In this document: one piece after another, positions 11,733 to 22,834 of the stretch
How the letters are laid out: every line of letters begins with the position of its first letter
How positions within the stretch are numbered: position 1 is the first letter of the stretch
Assembly (NCBI GenBank): GCA_003999685.1
Contig: CP021230.1
Coordinates: 992,001 to 1,056,000 of the forward strand
Direction: 5' to 3'
DNA from: Taiwanofungus camphoratus
Taxonomy: Eukaryota > Basidiomycota > Agaricomycetes > Polyporales > Taiwanofungaceae
DNA length: 64,000 nt
Position numbers and translations under genes: made by a program
The notes under the pieces: model-generated
Told to the model about the DNA's origin: nothing
Databases searched by the model: none
The model's input: the letters and a program-made list of their open reading frames with translations, nothing else

Positions 11733-13928
11733 ATGTCTGGACAAGGACAAGTTGACCCCTGCCGCTACTTGGTGGTTTACTATCCGTATCCTCATATTGA
11801 TCTAGGATTCCAGGCAGAGCAGAAGCTTTTTGCACGCTGGCTGGCATGCTGTGTCGGTTGGCGTTACCTATACGCTGTCTGGCATAAATCTAGTGTAAGT
11901 TTTGCTCTTTGATTGTCTTTGCGAACTGACTTACCTGTCCAGTCACCGAGTATGGCTATCATCAGTGTCCGCAAGGAGTTCTCTGAGCTCCATAAAGTAC
12001 TAGGAGAGCACAGGTGGTCTGAATTTTTGAAGAATCCTGCAGAGAACGAAAGAGACAATGTCACGAAAGTGTTCCATTGCAAGTTTAGTGATAGCGTTCA
12101 GCTTGAACATGATGGTAAGTCATGGTTTTTCCCTAAGCCTTACCGTACTAAAAAGCTGTTAGGCTGGCGGGAGACTCTATTCAAAGAGCACTGGTTCAAT
12201 GAACGGAATCTAGGGGACAAGTCAGTTCTATTATGAAGTAGCCATGACCATATACTGACATCGTATGAAAGCTTTGTAACGAACCCGTATCCGAAGACCC
12301 GCTGGTGCGAAGTCCCACGCGAGAACAGGACAGGCAAAAGACTTTGTCGCCCTCTTCCCGTTGTGTCATTCTGCCCTCCAGCTCGCGTACCTCGACCCGT
12401 AGGTGCGTTAATTCCATCATTTGGCAGTGCAATGGTATTCGGCTTACATGGCATACAGTTGGTACTCCAGAGTACTTTGAAAGTCAACCTTTGTCTTCCC
12501 GGAATGGGAAGTCTCTAGGCCAGTGGGCAAAGGGTGCGCCTCACACTTTGTCTACTTCAGGTGCGTTAGTGTCAAGAAGTAATACCAATGTCGTACCGCA
12601 ACTGAACACCGGGTCAAGGCAAGAGGGCAAAGCAATTGGTGATGTCATGAGCCCAGGTATGTATTGTTACCTATAAAGACGTTCCAACTGACGACACGCA
12701 ACAGTGGGTCAGACCTCGTCTCCAACACCACCCAGCATTGGTACGCCTCCTGGGATACCGATCCCTTTAGGGCTGAAAGCACCTACCATGCCCAAGGGTA
12801 CTCCGGCTAGTTCTGCAGTGGGGGGAGGCGGTATGGAAAGACCTCCAGCACTCGGACTCGATGTCAACGGGGGTCCACACAGACCCTCGGCCACTCCCGG
12901 CCAAGTCGATGTTGGAAGCCAAGAGTTTCATTCAACCTCGTCCAAACTGATTGATGTAGGCGTAGCGGATGAGCGACTGCAGCAGGCGATGGCGAGCCTA
13001 GACATTCATGTCGACATGTACAATGCGGGGGACAATTATGCCGCGTTCGCTATCGAGCACGGCATTGAGGGGATCAATAGCAACCTAGTGACTGCTACAC
13101 CAGGCCAGGTGTATGATTCACTTTGGGCAGATACACCCGACAACGAGGATAAACAAGACGAGCGTGAGATCAGGCGTCGGACTCGGATGCAAAGAGGTAG
13201 TGGGAACTCTCCGTCGCGACAAAAGCGAACCGACGAAGAACGTGCTATGCCACGAAATGGCAGAGGAAGGGATTTTGCAAGAGGAAAGAATGGATCCCAG
13301 AATGGTGAGTCTATTTAGCCTCCGTTGCCTACATCCAGGTCCGGCCCTGACGTAAGGACTTGTTCTGATTTCTGGCTGGAATTTTTCGTTAGGTCACAAT
13401 GCTGGAACGGCACACCAACCTGGAAAGGCCTGGGGTGGAAAAGGGGAGATTACGTCTTCAGGGCGCAATGCCCCTGTACGGCAAAAACCAACCCATCTGA
13501 TCCAGGCAAGCGCAAGCACAAGGCCTATCATAATACGGGAAAAGCCTGCGCACTTACTTCGCGGAGGCTCGGGCGCGGGAGTTGACGCCACTGTGCGTTC
13601 TCCAGCGAAGGTGACCGACTCTGTTGCGACTTTGATCAGGGAAAAAAAGATGGCAAGAGCAACAGCTGGAGGAATTGCCTTCTCAGACACAACAAGCATC
13701 GCTCCAACTTTCGGAAGTCAGACGTCTAGCATTGGGGAAGATGAAGCATTGTCAGACTCTGAGCCGGTGACGTGCAGGAACTCGCAACCCAAACATTGGT
13801 CGCATGCTTCTGGAAGCGGAAATAGCCAGAATTCTTCGGAAGATCATGACATCAACGGGACCAGCGGATGGCCTGAAGAAAGTCCTGAAGCTGACAGTTG
13901 GAATTATCAGTCCGACAGTATATGGTAA
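11733..13928 (+). CDS. Unrecognised Pro/Ser-rich protein, tandem family member 2
   Basis: Seven exons (11733-11894, 11943-12114, 12163-12220, 12272-12402, 12459-12656, 12705-13304, 13393-13928) give 618 residues. Exons 2, 3 and 4 have exactly the same lengths (172, 58, 131) and intron phases as in the preceding gene, which proves a tandem duplication. The N-terminal block aligns well: YLVVYYPYPH, FARWLACCVG, VLGEHRWSEFL, TKVFHCKFS, EHWFNE, NPYPKTRWCEVP. The centre shares SIGTPPGIPI, then QVYDSLWA. It lacks the Cys cluster and most of the long charged helix of its neighbour, so the C-terminal halves have diverged much faster. No signal peptide or known catalytic motif is visible. The conserved head domain is probably the functional core. 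Confidence 0.8.
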
Positions 13929-14128
13929 ATAACGTATCGCTTCTTCCTATAGTAATGCCCATCGTCAACTGTTAATGCAACCTGTGAAATACATTCATCA
14001 GTAGCGAGCAAATAAATGATTTTGTACTAACGACAATACCCGCACGATAGTTTGGATCGCATGCCCTGTAACTCATGTCAATGATGCAAATTCAGCCAGT
14101 TTACGCTAACATTTCGTACTTGACTCCA

Positions 14129-14480
14129 TCACGAAACGTTCTCTCCATGGTTTTTCAACCATCTACAAACGACACTCTGCATAGGACAAGCGGTCGACTC
14201 TCCATTTCCATCGGTATGCTCGTACATGAACTGACAGCATTTGTAAAGCTTGCGTATATGCTCATCGCACTTTTCAGGCTTGTATGTGTTCTTGTTGAGG
14301 CATGATTGCAGCGAGCAGGCTATGAGCCCAAATTTAATCCAGAGATAGTAAAATTGCATTTATTTGTATATCAAACGGAGCATACCTTCCGCCTGGCATG
14401 CAGGTTGCGACGAGGTCTAGTCGCGAAATGTCAGTCAGAACCAATGTGGACTATGATCTAATAAAACAAACCTCGGTCAT
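14129..14480 (-). CDS. CMC4: CMC4-like twin-CX9C mitochondrial intermembrane protein
   Basis: Three exons (14480-14472, 14416-14386, 14319-14129) encode a 76-residue protein. The first exon is only nine bases, ATG plus two codons, so a simple ORF search finds a false N-terminus. The protein shows CQAEACSLQSCL, then CDEHIRKLYKCC. The two helices carry Cys pairs spaced as in CMC4/MTCP1, which are oxidised by the Mia40 relay in the mitochondrial intermembrane space. The yeast protein is of similar size. In the family this protein is linked to respiratory-chain function, though its exact role is poorly defined. Exon phases match throughout, and CQAEACSLQSCL is only rebuilt by the proposed splice. 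Confidence 0.9.
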
Positions 14481-15547
14481 CCTCAGATTGGACTTACTGC
14501 AGCGGGATGAGCAGTAATTATCCCGTTACAATGCGATTACGCTTTCGAGTCGCCGAAATGCCCTATACGAAATCCGGAAGCTTGCATTGTAGGACCACTA
14601 AGGCCGGCTGTAGTTATATTATCCAAGAGGAGCAAGTCGCTCCAAATGCCCTTCGTCATTTGTCACGCTGAATCAAGCCCCATCATCACAACGTGACTAG
14701 GAGTACTTCACCTGTCACTAAGTACTACCTTTTATTTTGATTGTGATGCCCCTTGATGTATGCAATTGAAAACGATGACAGAAGAGAGGTCTTCCTGTGA
14801 GATATCTTCTCAATGCTATACACGTCACGATAGTTTTGAGTCTTCAAGGCCTCAAGAATGACTCGAAACAATGATCTTATTCGTCAGTTCTCTGACACGT
14901 CTTCCCTCCTGCACCAATGACAATCATACAAGCTGACCCTAGACCTTATGTGACGAGTCAGTTGATGTATCCTTCCGCAGCTCAGGGAAGACACCCAAGA
15001 CCAACCCATCCCTATCTGACCACGTCAGTTCTTCATGCAGCAAACTACGAGACGCTTACAGAGCGCTTGAAGGTCGAAACAGTGAACGAAGCGTAATGGG
15101 CTTATCCGGACTAGGTTCAGCCCACCAATCGGAGCTCTCACTGTCTTGAGTCGGTCGACTGACGATGTTGCTGCTCCGTAACAAAGCCCAAGGCGGTCTG
15201 GATTTACGAAGTTAAGTCTTTCGACATAAGAGGTTACGCGTTTCGTGTCACATTGGAAACTTCCCCCGCCGCTTGACCATATACGGACGTGGATGATAGA
15301 CGACGTCTGTCGAGTCTAGAGGTCTGAAACATATAACAGCGGTGTGGCAGTGGGCAATTCGCAGGATATGACAACGGTGGAACATCATTTATACCAGCGA
15401 GTGACTATTCCAACCCGCAATGAGTTTTGTCCCATGATATATCACCCCCTTCTTTACTCGGGGTGAATGTAAAGTCTAATCTACTGTAGCCATATATTTT
15501 CCCCACTATTCTACGCACGGCGAGCCTCGAGGTCTGCCTTCGGAGAA
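14481..15547. other. Intergenic, no gene recognised
   Basis: About 1.07 kb without a credible open frame on either strand. No repeats with recognisable ends were seen. The left part should hold the CMC4 promoter. Confidence 0.55.
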
Positions 15548-16411
15548 ATGGAACCACAACCGCAGGTTAGTTCTTGATTGTTGAGTTCCATTTCACGTCG
15601 TCAAGGTTCTCACATTTCAATCTTACAGATGTCAAATGGGTTGCGAACCATGGTCATCTCTTAATGTATCATAGCGGCAGTTGAGGTGCTCATAATGGTG
15701 TATGCCATCTTGCAGCGACGAGCTCATCAAAATATCCAACGTATGTCACAAAACGAATCTGGGTCGATGATCGGATTCATATCATCTGAGTTGCGTTACG
15801 GAGACGATTCCAAATCTGAATTTCCGCCTACATCAGTGTCTTCACAGCCGTTATTTATTCATGTAAGTGCACAAGATGCTCGGGAACCCTACGTTGGAGA
15901 CGAGTCGAAGTCCCTCCCAATGGTTTCCTCCACAGCATACAATTATTTCCGCCAACTGTCCCCTGTCAGGCTGACTCCCAGTCGGTTGGTTGTGAGTCCA
16001 TACTAAGAGGCCTGTGGACCTTCATCGCCTATGCGTGCCAAGGAGTTCCCTTTATCTTCCCACACTCACATTCAGTGCAATGAAACTTTCGCATCCACGA
16101 GCAAGTATTTACATTTGCTCGCTTCAGCCAGACCGAATTCGTCTCGAAGTTGCCAATGGCAATCGGGTACTCTCACTACTGGCCGTGCCACTGCCTTGTT
16201 ATTTACCAACCGAAAGCCGTCCGGGGACCCTTTTTCAAATAAGAAGCATGCATCACGCTCTCTACCGGGTGGATCCACAATGCCCGCCCCGCGAGGAGGC
16301 CCGTTGATTACAAAGGTGTCCGCGCCTCTCAAACAACTTGACGATCACACAAGCTCTCCAGTAGTCGCTCCCACGAACCCCAGCCCCTCTGAGGCCAAAG
16401 ACATCAGTTAG
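15548..16411 (+). CDS. Doubtful hypothetical protein, 220 residues
   Basis: I do not recognise this gene. A three-exon model (15548-15565, 15716-15991, 16043-16411) keeps one frame. The second intron is convincing: GTGAGT donor, TACTAAG-like branch site and AAG acceptor within 51 nt, and it removes an in-frame stop. The first exon is only 18 bases and uncertain. The product is rich in Ser, Pro and Thr, with no signal peptide, membrane segment or known motif. It may be a real lineage-specific gene, a decaying one, or chance. Confidence 0.35.
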
Positions 16412-17003
16412 GAGTCAGACTCAGAGGAGCTCGAGAGAGGTCTTCCTTCGCGATTCTCCATGTCGCCAACGACGCTTACGACCCTGCGGACCCGCAGCTG
16501 GTGGCCTAGTGTTCTTGGCAGTCACTCTCCCTGAATGCTGTCCGGTTCCCTCCGGAGTTCACGCGAGTCAGTTCTGCGTCTCCGCTGCCGCAGTTTCGTT
16601 GCCATGCTGCACTGCGCGACTCGCCAAAGGTTTCGAGGACAGACAATCTGTCCCCAATGATGATGCGCAGTGTAATGTCGCAGAGCCTGCCAGACGCCGA
16701 GACGCGGCGGGTCTTACCAAGGCCTACCCTGCCTCCCGCATATCCTATTCCACCCATCCCTGCAAGCCAGTAATCAACGATACGACTTTCATAGCTTTTG
16801 TTTGTATTCTTTGAATCTCTATCAGGGTCGTGGTCTGGTCACTCGGCGATTATGTTGAGTTCCACGTCAGTTCGATATCTGACCATGACAATAATGCAGA
16901 AACAGTATTAAAGAGGTTTCAGGAGGAAATTCAGACCATATTGGGTATGACCCATAGTCCTAAGATAACATAAATAACTCAGGGTCCCAATGAATAAGAG
17001 TGA
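16412..17003. other. Intergenic, no gene recognised
   Basis: About 590 bp between the doubtful gene and the 3' end of the metallo-hydrolase gene. A 101-codon open frame at 16509-16814 overlaps an antisense one and shows no protein-like character. Confidence 0.5.
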
Positions 17004-18678
17004 TCAGATTATACGAGTCTCCCCAAGCGCACAAATATCGAAATCCCCGTCCTTCAGACCTGCCTTAGCACATTCCTCCTTCAATAATTGTGGAGGCTCC
17101 ATGATTGGTTCTGCAGTCAATATCCATGTTCTGTAGAACTGGGAATCAGCCAAGGACGGACCGCTGTACGAGAACGGCAGATGAACAGCTAATCCGGGAT
17201 TCTCACTCACCCCCAGTGCATCGCAAGGGCCTTCTTTGCTCTTACGTCTTTAAAGATCCGCACGCTATCACCTGGTGAAGCATGCAGATTGGACCACATC
17301 GACCGTGGGGCGTATGCTCTGCAGCACCGAGTGTATCAACGATGGTGACATTACTCAGACGAACTTGAGCCATACCCAATCGGCAGCAACGCCAGGTCAA
17401 ATCCGTCGAAGTGCTCGCCGATCTCAGTGAAGGCGGGACACGCCGGGGCTGCATTCTCGTCCTCACCGCTGAAGACAGTGCGATAGCCCGTGTCTCCCGC
17501 GAAGTACACTTTCTTTGCGGGCCGGGGCGGAGGGGAGTCTGCCTCTTCGACCGCCCATGATGCCCAGAGTGTATGCCACCGGTCGAACGGCGTGCGGTTT
17601 GCAGTATGCTGGCAAGGCGTGCAGGTCACCTTGATGGACGCCGTGACCGGAGGCTGTGTGGGCTGACTGGATTCCGAGGTTAAGGAAGTTGATGAGCACA
17701 GAACTGGAAGCGGGATGGAAACCAGTCGGGCGTCCCACCAGTCCAGTATGTGTATGTGGGAGCGAGGAATACCAAGGGATGAGAGGTATGGAAGATTGCC
17801 CAAGGGGGCAAAGACATGTGGATGATGCATTTGTGTGATGGTACGCAGGGTGGCCGAGTCCGTACTAACATCGATGAAATGTTAAACGGGACTCGGTCAG
17901 TTCCATATGAAGAGAAAGAGTTTCGTGCTAACGTACTGGTCATAATGATTGTGCTGTAAAGATCGAGACACATCTTCAAGGGGCTATGCATTCTCGAAGG
18001 GCTGCCATACTCACCGAGAGGACGACGACATCAACTACAGGAAGCTCTGTTGTTTGACATGCAGTTGCTGCTCATCGTAATACGCAGGATGAGGCTGAGA
18101 CCCTTCGTTATTGCGATCCGTACTCACAAAGCAGCCTGGTCGGCCCAATCCACGGCACCGGGGAACATCGGTGTGAAAGAGCGGGGTCGAAAACGATTCG
18201 CGGACCTCTAGAAGCACCTTCGGGCGTTGGAAGTTCTACAAAATAGCAAGCATGTCTATGGGTAGCTTATCAGCATGAGCCTCAGAGATAATGTCAGATG
18301 AGGGGAGTACCCAAGCCAGGTGGCCTTGATTGCTGTGCCATCTAAACCCAAACCCCAGGTCGGGGTCTGGCTAGGAATCTGAGTAAAAAGATCTTTCGGA
18401 ATCTTGGGACTGTGTAGCAGGCTGTTCACAGCAAACTGCAGTGGAACACAGAATCAGCCACATGATTTTGGGCTTGGACCATTGTCATGACTCACCGAAG
18501 CCCATTGTCGTGGGGTTTGAAGTCTGGAAATGACATAGCATGCTCAGTTCTGATGCGGAACATAATGTGTAACCGGAATCGAGTCAGAGTTGTACCTAAA
18601 AGATGGCCATGGATTCCTGAACCTTGTCTTGCTGTCATCTACATGATGCGCCGGGCGAGTCTTGTCTGTAGAACCCAT
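17004..18678 (-). CDS. NAPE-PLD-like zinc hydrolase (metallo-beta-lactamase fold)
   Basis: Nine exons (18678-18596, 18523-18496, 18435-18311, 18255-18128, 18067-18015, 17953-17937, 17864-17376, 17318-17211, 17130-17004) give 385 residues; one exon is only 17 nt. The family is N-acyl-phosphatidylethanolamine phospholipase D. Hallmarks in order: [37 protein letters not shown], the metal ligands HNHYDH at ~140, [48 protein letters not shown] and MHWGTW near the end. The animal enzyme releases N-acylethanolamines from membrane phospholipids; the fungal substrate is not established. No signal peptide is visible. All metal-binding motifs are intact, so it is probably active. Confidence 0.92.
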
Positions 18679-19024
18679 CCTCCCGGGTATCTCAATGACA
18701 GACGTCTCATTTGAATCAACTATGTTGATACTACCATGTACTGTAGCTGACTCGGACTGAGAAAACATTTGTCTGTAGGAGAGGCGCAGCCGGACAGTGG
18801 GGCGAAGGCTGCTAAATGAGCGTATTTGGAGACAATGCGCAGGGTGCAAAACCATTAAATGGTAAACAAGGGGATGGACGTACTTATGAGAACTAAGAAG
18901 CACAGTCACGAATCAAATACATATCGCATTGCCCACGGCAATGGTGCCGACAAAAGACGTATTCAAGTTCGACGTGACGGATAGTCTAGCGTCTCTGACT
19001 GCCGACGGCTGGTAAGCCGACGGG
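18679..19024. other. Intergenic, promoter side of the hydrolase gene
   Basis: About 350 bp between the hydrolase start and the edge of the transposon nest. No gene was recognised. Normal CpG content resumes here, in sharp contrast to the DNA that follows. Confidence 0.5.
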
Positions 19025-19303
19025 CATCAGGAAAACCCACCTGTGCTTTTTTTTCATATTCTCTTGTCACAATAAGAAATTATTTTTCAAAAATATTTTG
19101 TTCAAAATTGACTAAAATGGTTTCTGGAAGAAATTTTTTTTTTGAGTAGCAAGCCACAAGACATCTGCTTAGAAAACTTTTTTTCTTTTAGAAATCATTT
19201 TTAGTCATTAAGGATTTTAAAAAATTGTCTTATAGTCTTATAGTCCTTGATGCAAGAGGGTAAGAAAGAAAAGCACAAAAAAAGAAGCAAAAAAGTAACA
19301 AAA
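19025..19303. repeat. Left long terminal inverted repeat
   Basis: Reverse complement, with small indels, of 33465-33785. The repeat is itself palindromic: TTCTCTTGTCAC and AAAGCACAAAAAAAG-type blocks recur inverted within each copy, so either end could fold into a hairpin on its own. Confidence 0.8.
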
Positions 19304-21179
19304 GAGTTTTGCTGATATCCAGACTGATGGACATTAGATCTATCTGCAAGTAAAAGACATCATGCACTATCTCAGGTTCTTACTGGACCTGAAGCTTAGC
19401 TTTTATGCTTATATATAGTTTTACATCAACAAGGTGGTCAGCATATACAATGTGCTCTGCACACTCATTAGCTCAGCATGAGGCTTTTATGCTGCTAACA
19501 AACAGTAGCTCTACATTGCACACATTGTCTCATTGATGCTCTACTATACAGTGCTCAGCTGTGGTAAAACCTATAATCTCAAATGAGCTGCTAAGAAGTT
19601 GCAAATTGCATAAAGTGACACAGCAAATTATCAGCTGCTTTAAGACAATGCTGATCAGAATGATAGAGATAGCTGGATTGGTGTCCATTTGGATTCAGAT
19701 CAGCTGATATATGCAGAAAATAATGCTGCATGTACACTGGGTTCACAAAGGGCATCTCATGCAGGCCATGCTTTCATCTTATTAACAGACAAATGTCACT
19801 GATATCTCTGCACTATGACCACTGATAAGTTCTGAAACCTTCTAAGCTTTGAATCAGCATCTTTTCAATCTCACTGATCAGTCTATATATGAGTGTCAAA
19901 GGCTGACTCAGCAATTTTCAATTTTCATCAGTTAAGTCGGAACTGCAGCAAGATTGAAATGAGAGCTCAAAAAGCTTCTGAAGGAGGCTCTAAATTGAGA
20001 AAGGCCCACAGACAGGGGTCTGGTGCATACTGAATAGCTTTTAAATCAGGCAAGTCAATTGTTCTCTCAAAAAGATAGGTCTGATAATTGGCATATACCT
20101 ACAGCATGGCTGAAAAAGGGGTGACTTGACTGAGGTTGAGATGAAAATCTCAAAAATGGATGAAGATCAGTCATCTTTGATTCATTCTAGTGACCTGTCA
20201 AGTATGTCAGAAAGTTAAAAAAAGTCAAAATTGGTGGGTTCCTGAAGTCAGATTGCTTTTGGGCTCATCATTAGTCTGTCATCAGTAGGCTATCATGGAT
20301 AAAAAAGATCACCTTAACACTTGTGAGATCATTCACACATTAGCACAAGATTCTGTCATGCAAGACTTATTGGCCTCTCACTCCCTTTGCAATGCAACAA
20401 GACTTATAGACCTTCTGTTTCTGGCTTAGACAGTTGTCCTTTAGTGTTCTACATACTCTTTTAATCTCACACCCCTTTTTCTATTAGAAGCTCTATTTTA
20501 ACTTAGAGCACATCAGACCACTCTCTAGATTATCCCCCTTTAGCAGGACTCTCTAGGTCATATCAATGCATTTGCTTGGTTCTCATATTATGAGCAAAGC
20601 TGCCATATGACAGCAGTTTCATACAGACTGTCAATTGGTGTCAGAGATGATATCTTTTGGGGTCAGAAGTTCTAAGACTTTCAAGAATAGTGCAACTTTG
20701 AAGGAAAAGCATTTGAGCTGTTCAAACCTTGAATGAATGAAGGAATAAACCCCTCCACTATTCAATTCTTGTTTCATCTCTAAAAACTGTAAAAGATTTA
20801 TGAGGGTTTGAGACATGCTGCTGACAGTCTGAATGTATCAGGCTGAATGATGTGTTTCATATATGAACAGCAGGTCAGGCAGGGGTTAGATTACAGCCTT
20901 TTTCAGCTGTCACTTTTCTGGCAGCTGAAAACTTGTATGGCTGAATTATGCTGTTCTCTCCCTTTATAGGCTCACTGGCTTTCTCATTTATGCCATAAAG
21001 CCACCAAAATCAGTAAATGCATTGCTTTTTAAAGTGCAGATGCCCACTGACTATCATTATGCACTTTATATATACCTACATATGTTGTATGAAGTATAAA
21101 CCCAATGAATGATTTTAAAAAGTAACAAAATAAAACAAAGAGAAATTTTCTCTATTAGTAAAACCTTCCTGATACTTTT
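19025..21179. mobile_element. CpG-free TIR DNA transposon, left part
   Basis: The element begins CATCAGGAAAACCCACC and its mirror end is at 33785. About 280 bp at the edge form a long terminal inverted repeat with 33465-33785. By eye there is one CpG in 2.15 kb (near 19938). The interior is AT-rich and full of stops; no transposase can be read, and the longest frame (20631-20816 -) is not recognisable. The reverse LTR element inserted at 21179/21180 with a CTTTT duplication, splitting the transposon. Without later insertions it would be about 2.5 kb. No target duplication is visible. The CpG loss points to long-standing cytosine methylation with deamination, or a RIP-like process. Confidence 0.75.
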
Positions 21180-21363
21180 TGATACAAGCTGGTATCAATG
21201 ACTGTAAAGCCTTGAATGTGAGAGCCTGACTACAAGAGGGTAGTAGTGAGGACTTAAGGATGAGCTATTGTCCTCCTGAGTGAAGTCAATAAGAGTTGAG
21301 TGAGCACTCAGGTGCGAAGTGAGAGGTCGCAAGATACGAGTATAAGATTGCTAGTGATAACTA

Positions 21364-22204
21364 CACCGCAGACCCAAATTAATAACAATTTGAGATTGAA
21401 GAGGCCACTCAATGAGGATATGATGTCCGGCTCAAATCTGCATCAGCTAATGTCACACAAATGTCCTATTCTACAATCAAATTATTCCGATTTGAGTCAT
21501 TATCTTGCCAACATGTATATGGCACATCTGAGAGAGATAGTAAACCGGACAATTGTCAAACACTTAGAGTGAGATCCTGGAGATGCCAATAACCCTCAGG
21601 CACGAAATAAAATATCGACTCACATTCATTATAACTGCCTGCCACTTAGCGGTCATTGGTTTATCACTTAATGTTACTAATTGCTATGTTACATTGATGC
21701 TTAATTTAATTGATTACTTTATCAGTACAGAGAAATGCACTGACTTGGATTCGAACTAAGGCCTTTATTGACCCTTACACATGTTTATTTATGAATAAGG
21801 GACATAATACTACTACACTATGTAACAAATAAATTTGTAAAGCTTTATATCTTGTTGAGCGACGAACTGCCTCAGGTATGGCTGGGACAAACCAGAATAG
21901 ACCAGATGTCGTGCTGAGGCTGGAGTTGTGAGATTATTCTAGAGGCCCTACATCTTGACAACAAAGAGAGATTCCCCCCAACAATATCTCAGAGTCATCA
22001 GACTAAGGTCAGAATGAGCATCCCATGATGCATCTTGTTAGCCTGCAAAAACTAACTTCAGCAAATGTCGGTATCCACATTTGAAAGACCGTTGAACGTT
22101 CATATCCATTTGAGATCCTTCAAGCCTCACTGAGACACTGTGACTAATGAAACTCAGACATGCAGGCTCAAATATTTTACAAATATTTAATTGGGTTGGT
22201 GGTG
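21364..22204. mobile_element. 841-bp TIR element with TA target duplication
   Basis: The ends are CACCGCAGACCCAAATTAA and the reverse complement of CACCACCAACCCAATTAA. TA flanks both sides (21362-21363, 22205-22206), and removing the element rejoins the LTR sequence around it. A 90-codon frame at 21300-21572 crosses the left boundary and so is not a gene of the element. It is best seen as a non-autonomous element of a TA-targeting superfamily such as Tc1/mariner. Confidence 0.75.
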
Positions 22205-22249
22205 TAGCTACTTGATAACCAGATCGAACTTAAGGTCTGACCTACAAAG

Positions 22250-22792
22250 TGATACAATTTCTTTCATCGCATATCTTATCGGTCAGACCTCGGATCGGTC
22301 CCATGACCTTTCGCTTCTAGGGTGGGCCTCGGGTAGGCCCAGTTTCTTCGCACAGCATCTTGACCCATCGCTGTTTACGGTACGGGCCCCGGTTACTCAT
22401 GGACACTGACTCATATTGGGCCCCGCTTACACATTCCATCTTACACTTACTGATTGCTAATACGGCCCGATGACTCATATCGCCTTACTTACGCTTACTC
22501 ATGCTGATTCTTAGACCATGTGCCATGGTCCGTGCGCAGGGTAGAATACGTATATAAGGCCCCGTACTTTGTAGGTCGGACCTTAAGTTCAATCTGGTTA
22601 CCAAGTAGCTAGTTACCACTAGCAATCTTATACTCGTATCTTGCGACCTCTCGCTTCGTACCTGAGTACTCGCTCGACTCTATCGACTTCGCCCAGGAGG
22701 ACATACGCAGTGTCCATAAAGCCTCGCTACTATCTCTCGTAGTCAGGTCCTCACGTTTGAGGCTTTCTGGTTGTTAATACCAGCTTGTATCA
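22250..22792 (+). mobile_element. 543-bp solo LTR of the central chromovirus family
   Basis: The LTR begins TGATACAATTTC and ends CTTGTATCA, a six-base terminal inverted repeat with TG...CA ends. CAAAG flanks it on both sides (22245-22249 and 22793-22797). It matches the 5' LTR of the chromovirus, which is also 543 bp once its own insertion is removed. A TATATAA box lies at 22551-22557. It formed by recombination between the two LTRs of an element inserted into the older reverse LTR. Confidence 0.93.
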
Positions 22793-22834
22793 CAAAGTAC
22801 AGGGCCTTATATACGTATTCTACTCTGTGCACGG

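Larger units (their letters stand above)
21180..22834 (-). mobile_element. Old LTR in reverse orientation, left part, with nested insertions
   Basis: The sequence starts TGATACAAGC, the reverse complement of the LTR 3' end seen at 22792 and 25885. It continues in pieces 21180-21363, 22205-22249 and 22793-22834, interrupted by a TIR element and a solo LTR. The flank CTTTT at 21175-21179 recurs at 33460-33464 next to the other outer end, so 21180 and 33459 are the two ends of one insertion. It is clearly diverged from the forward LTRs and therefore older. Whether it was a solo LTR or a full element is unclear. Confidence 0.75.

Noticed and set aside
21760-21785. GGATTCGAACT resembling a tRNA T-loop
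   Set aside because: No acceptor stem, anticodon arm or D-arm can be built around it.
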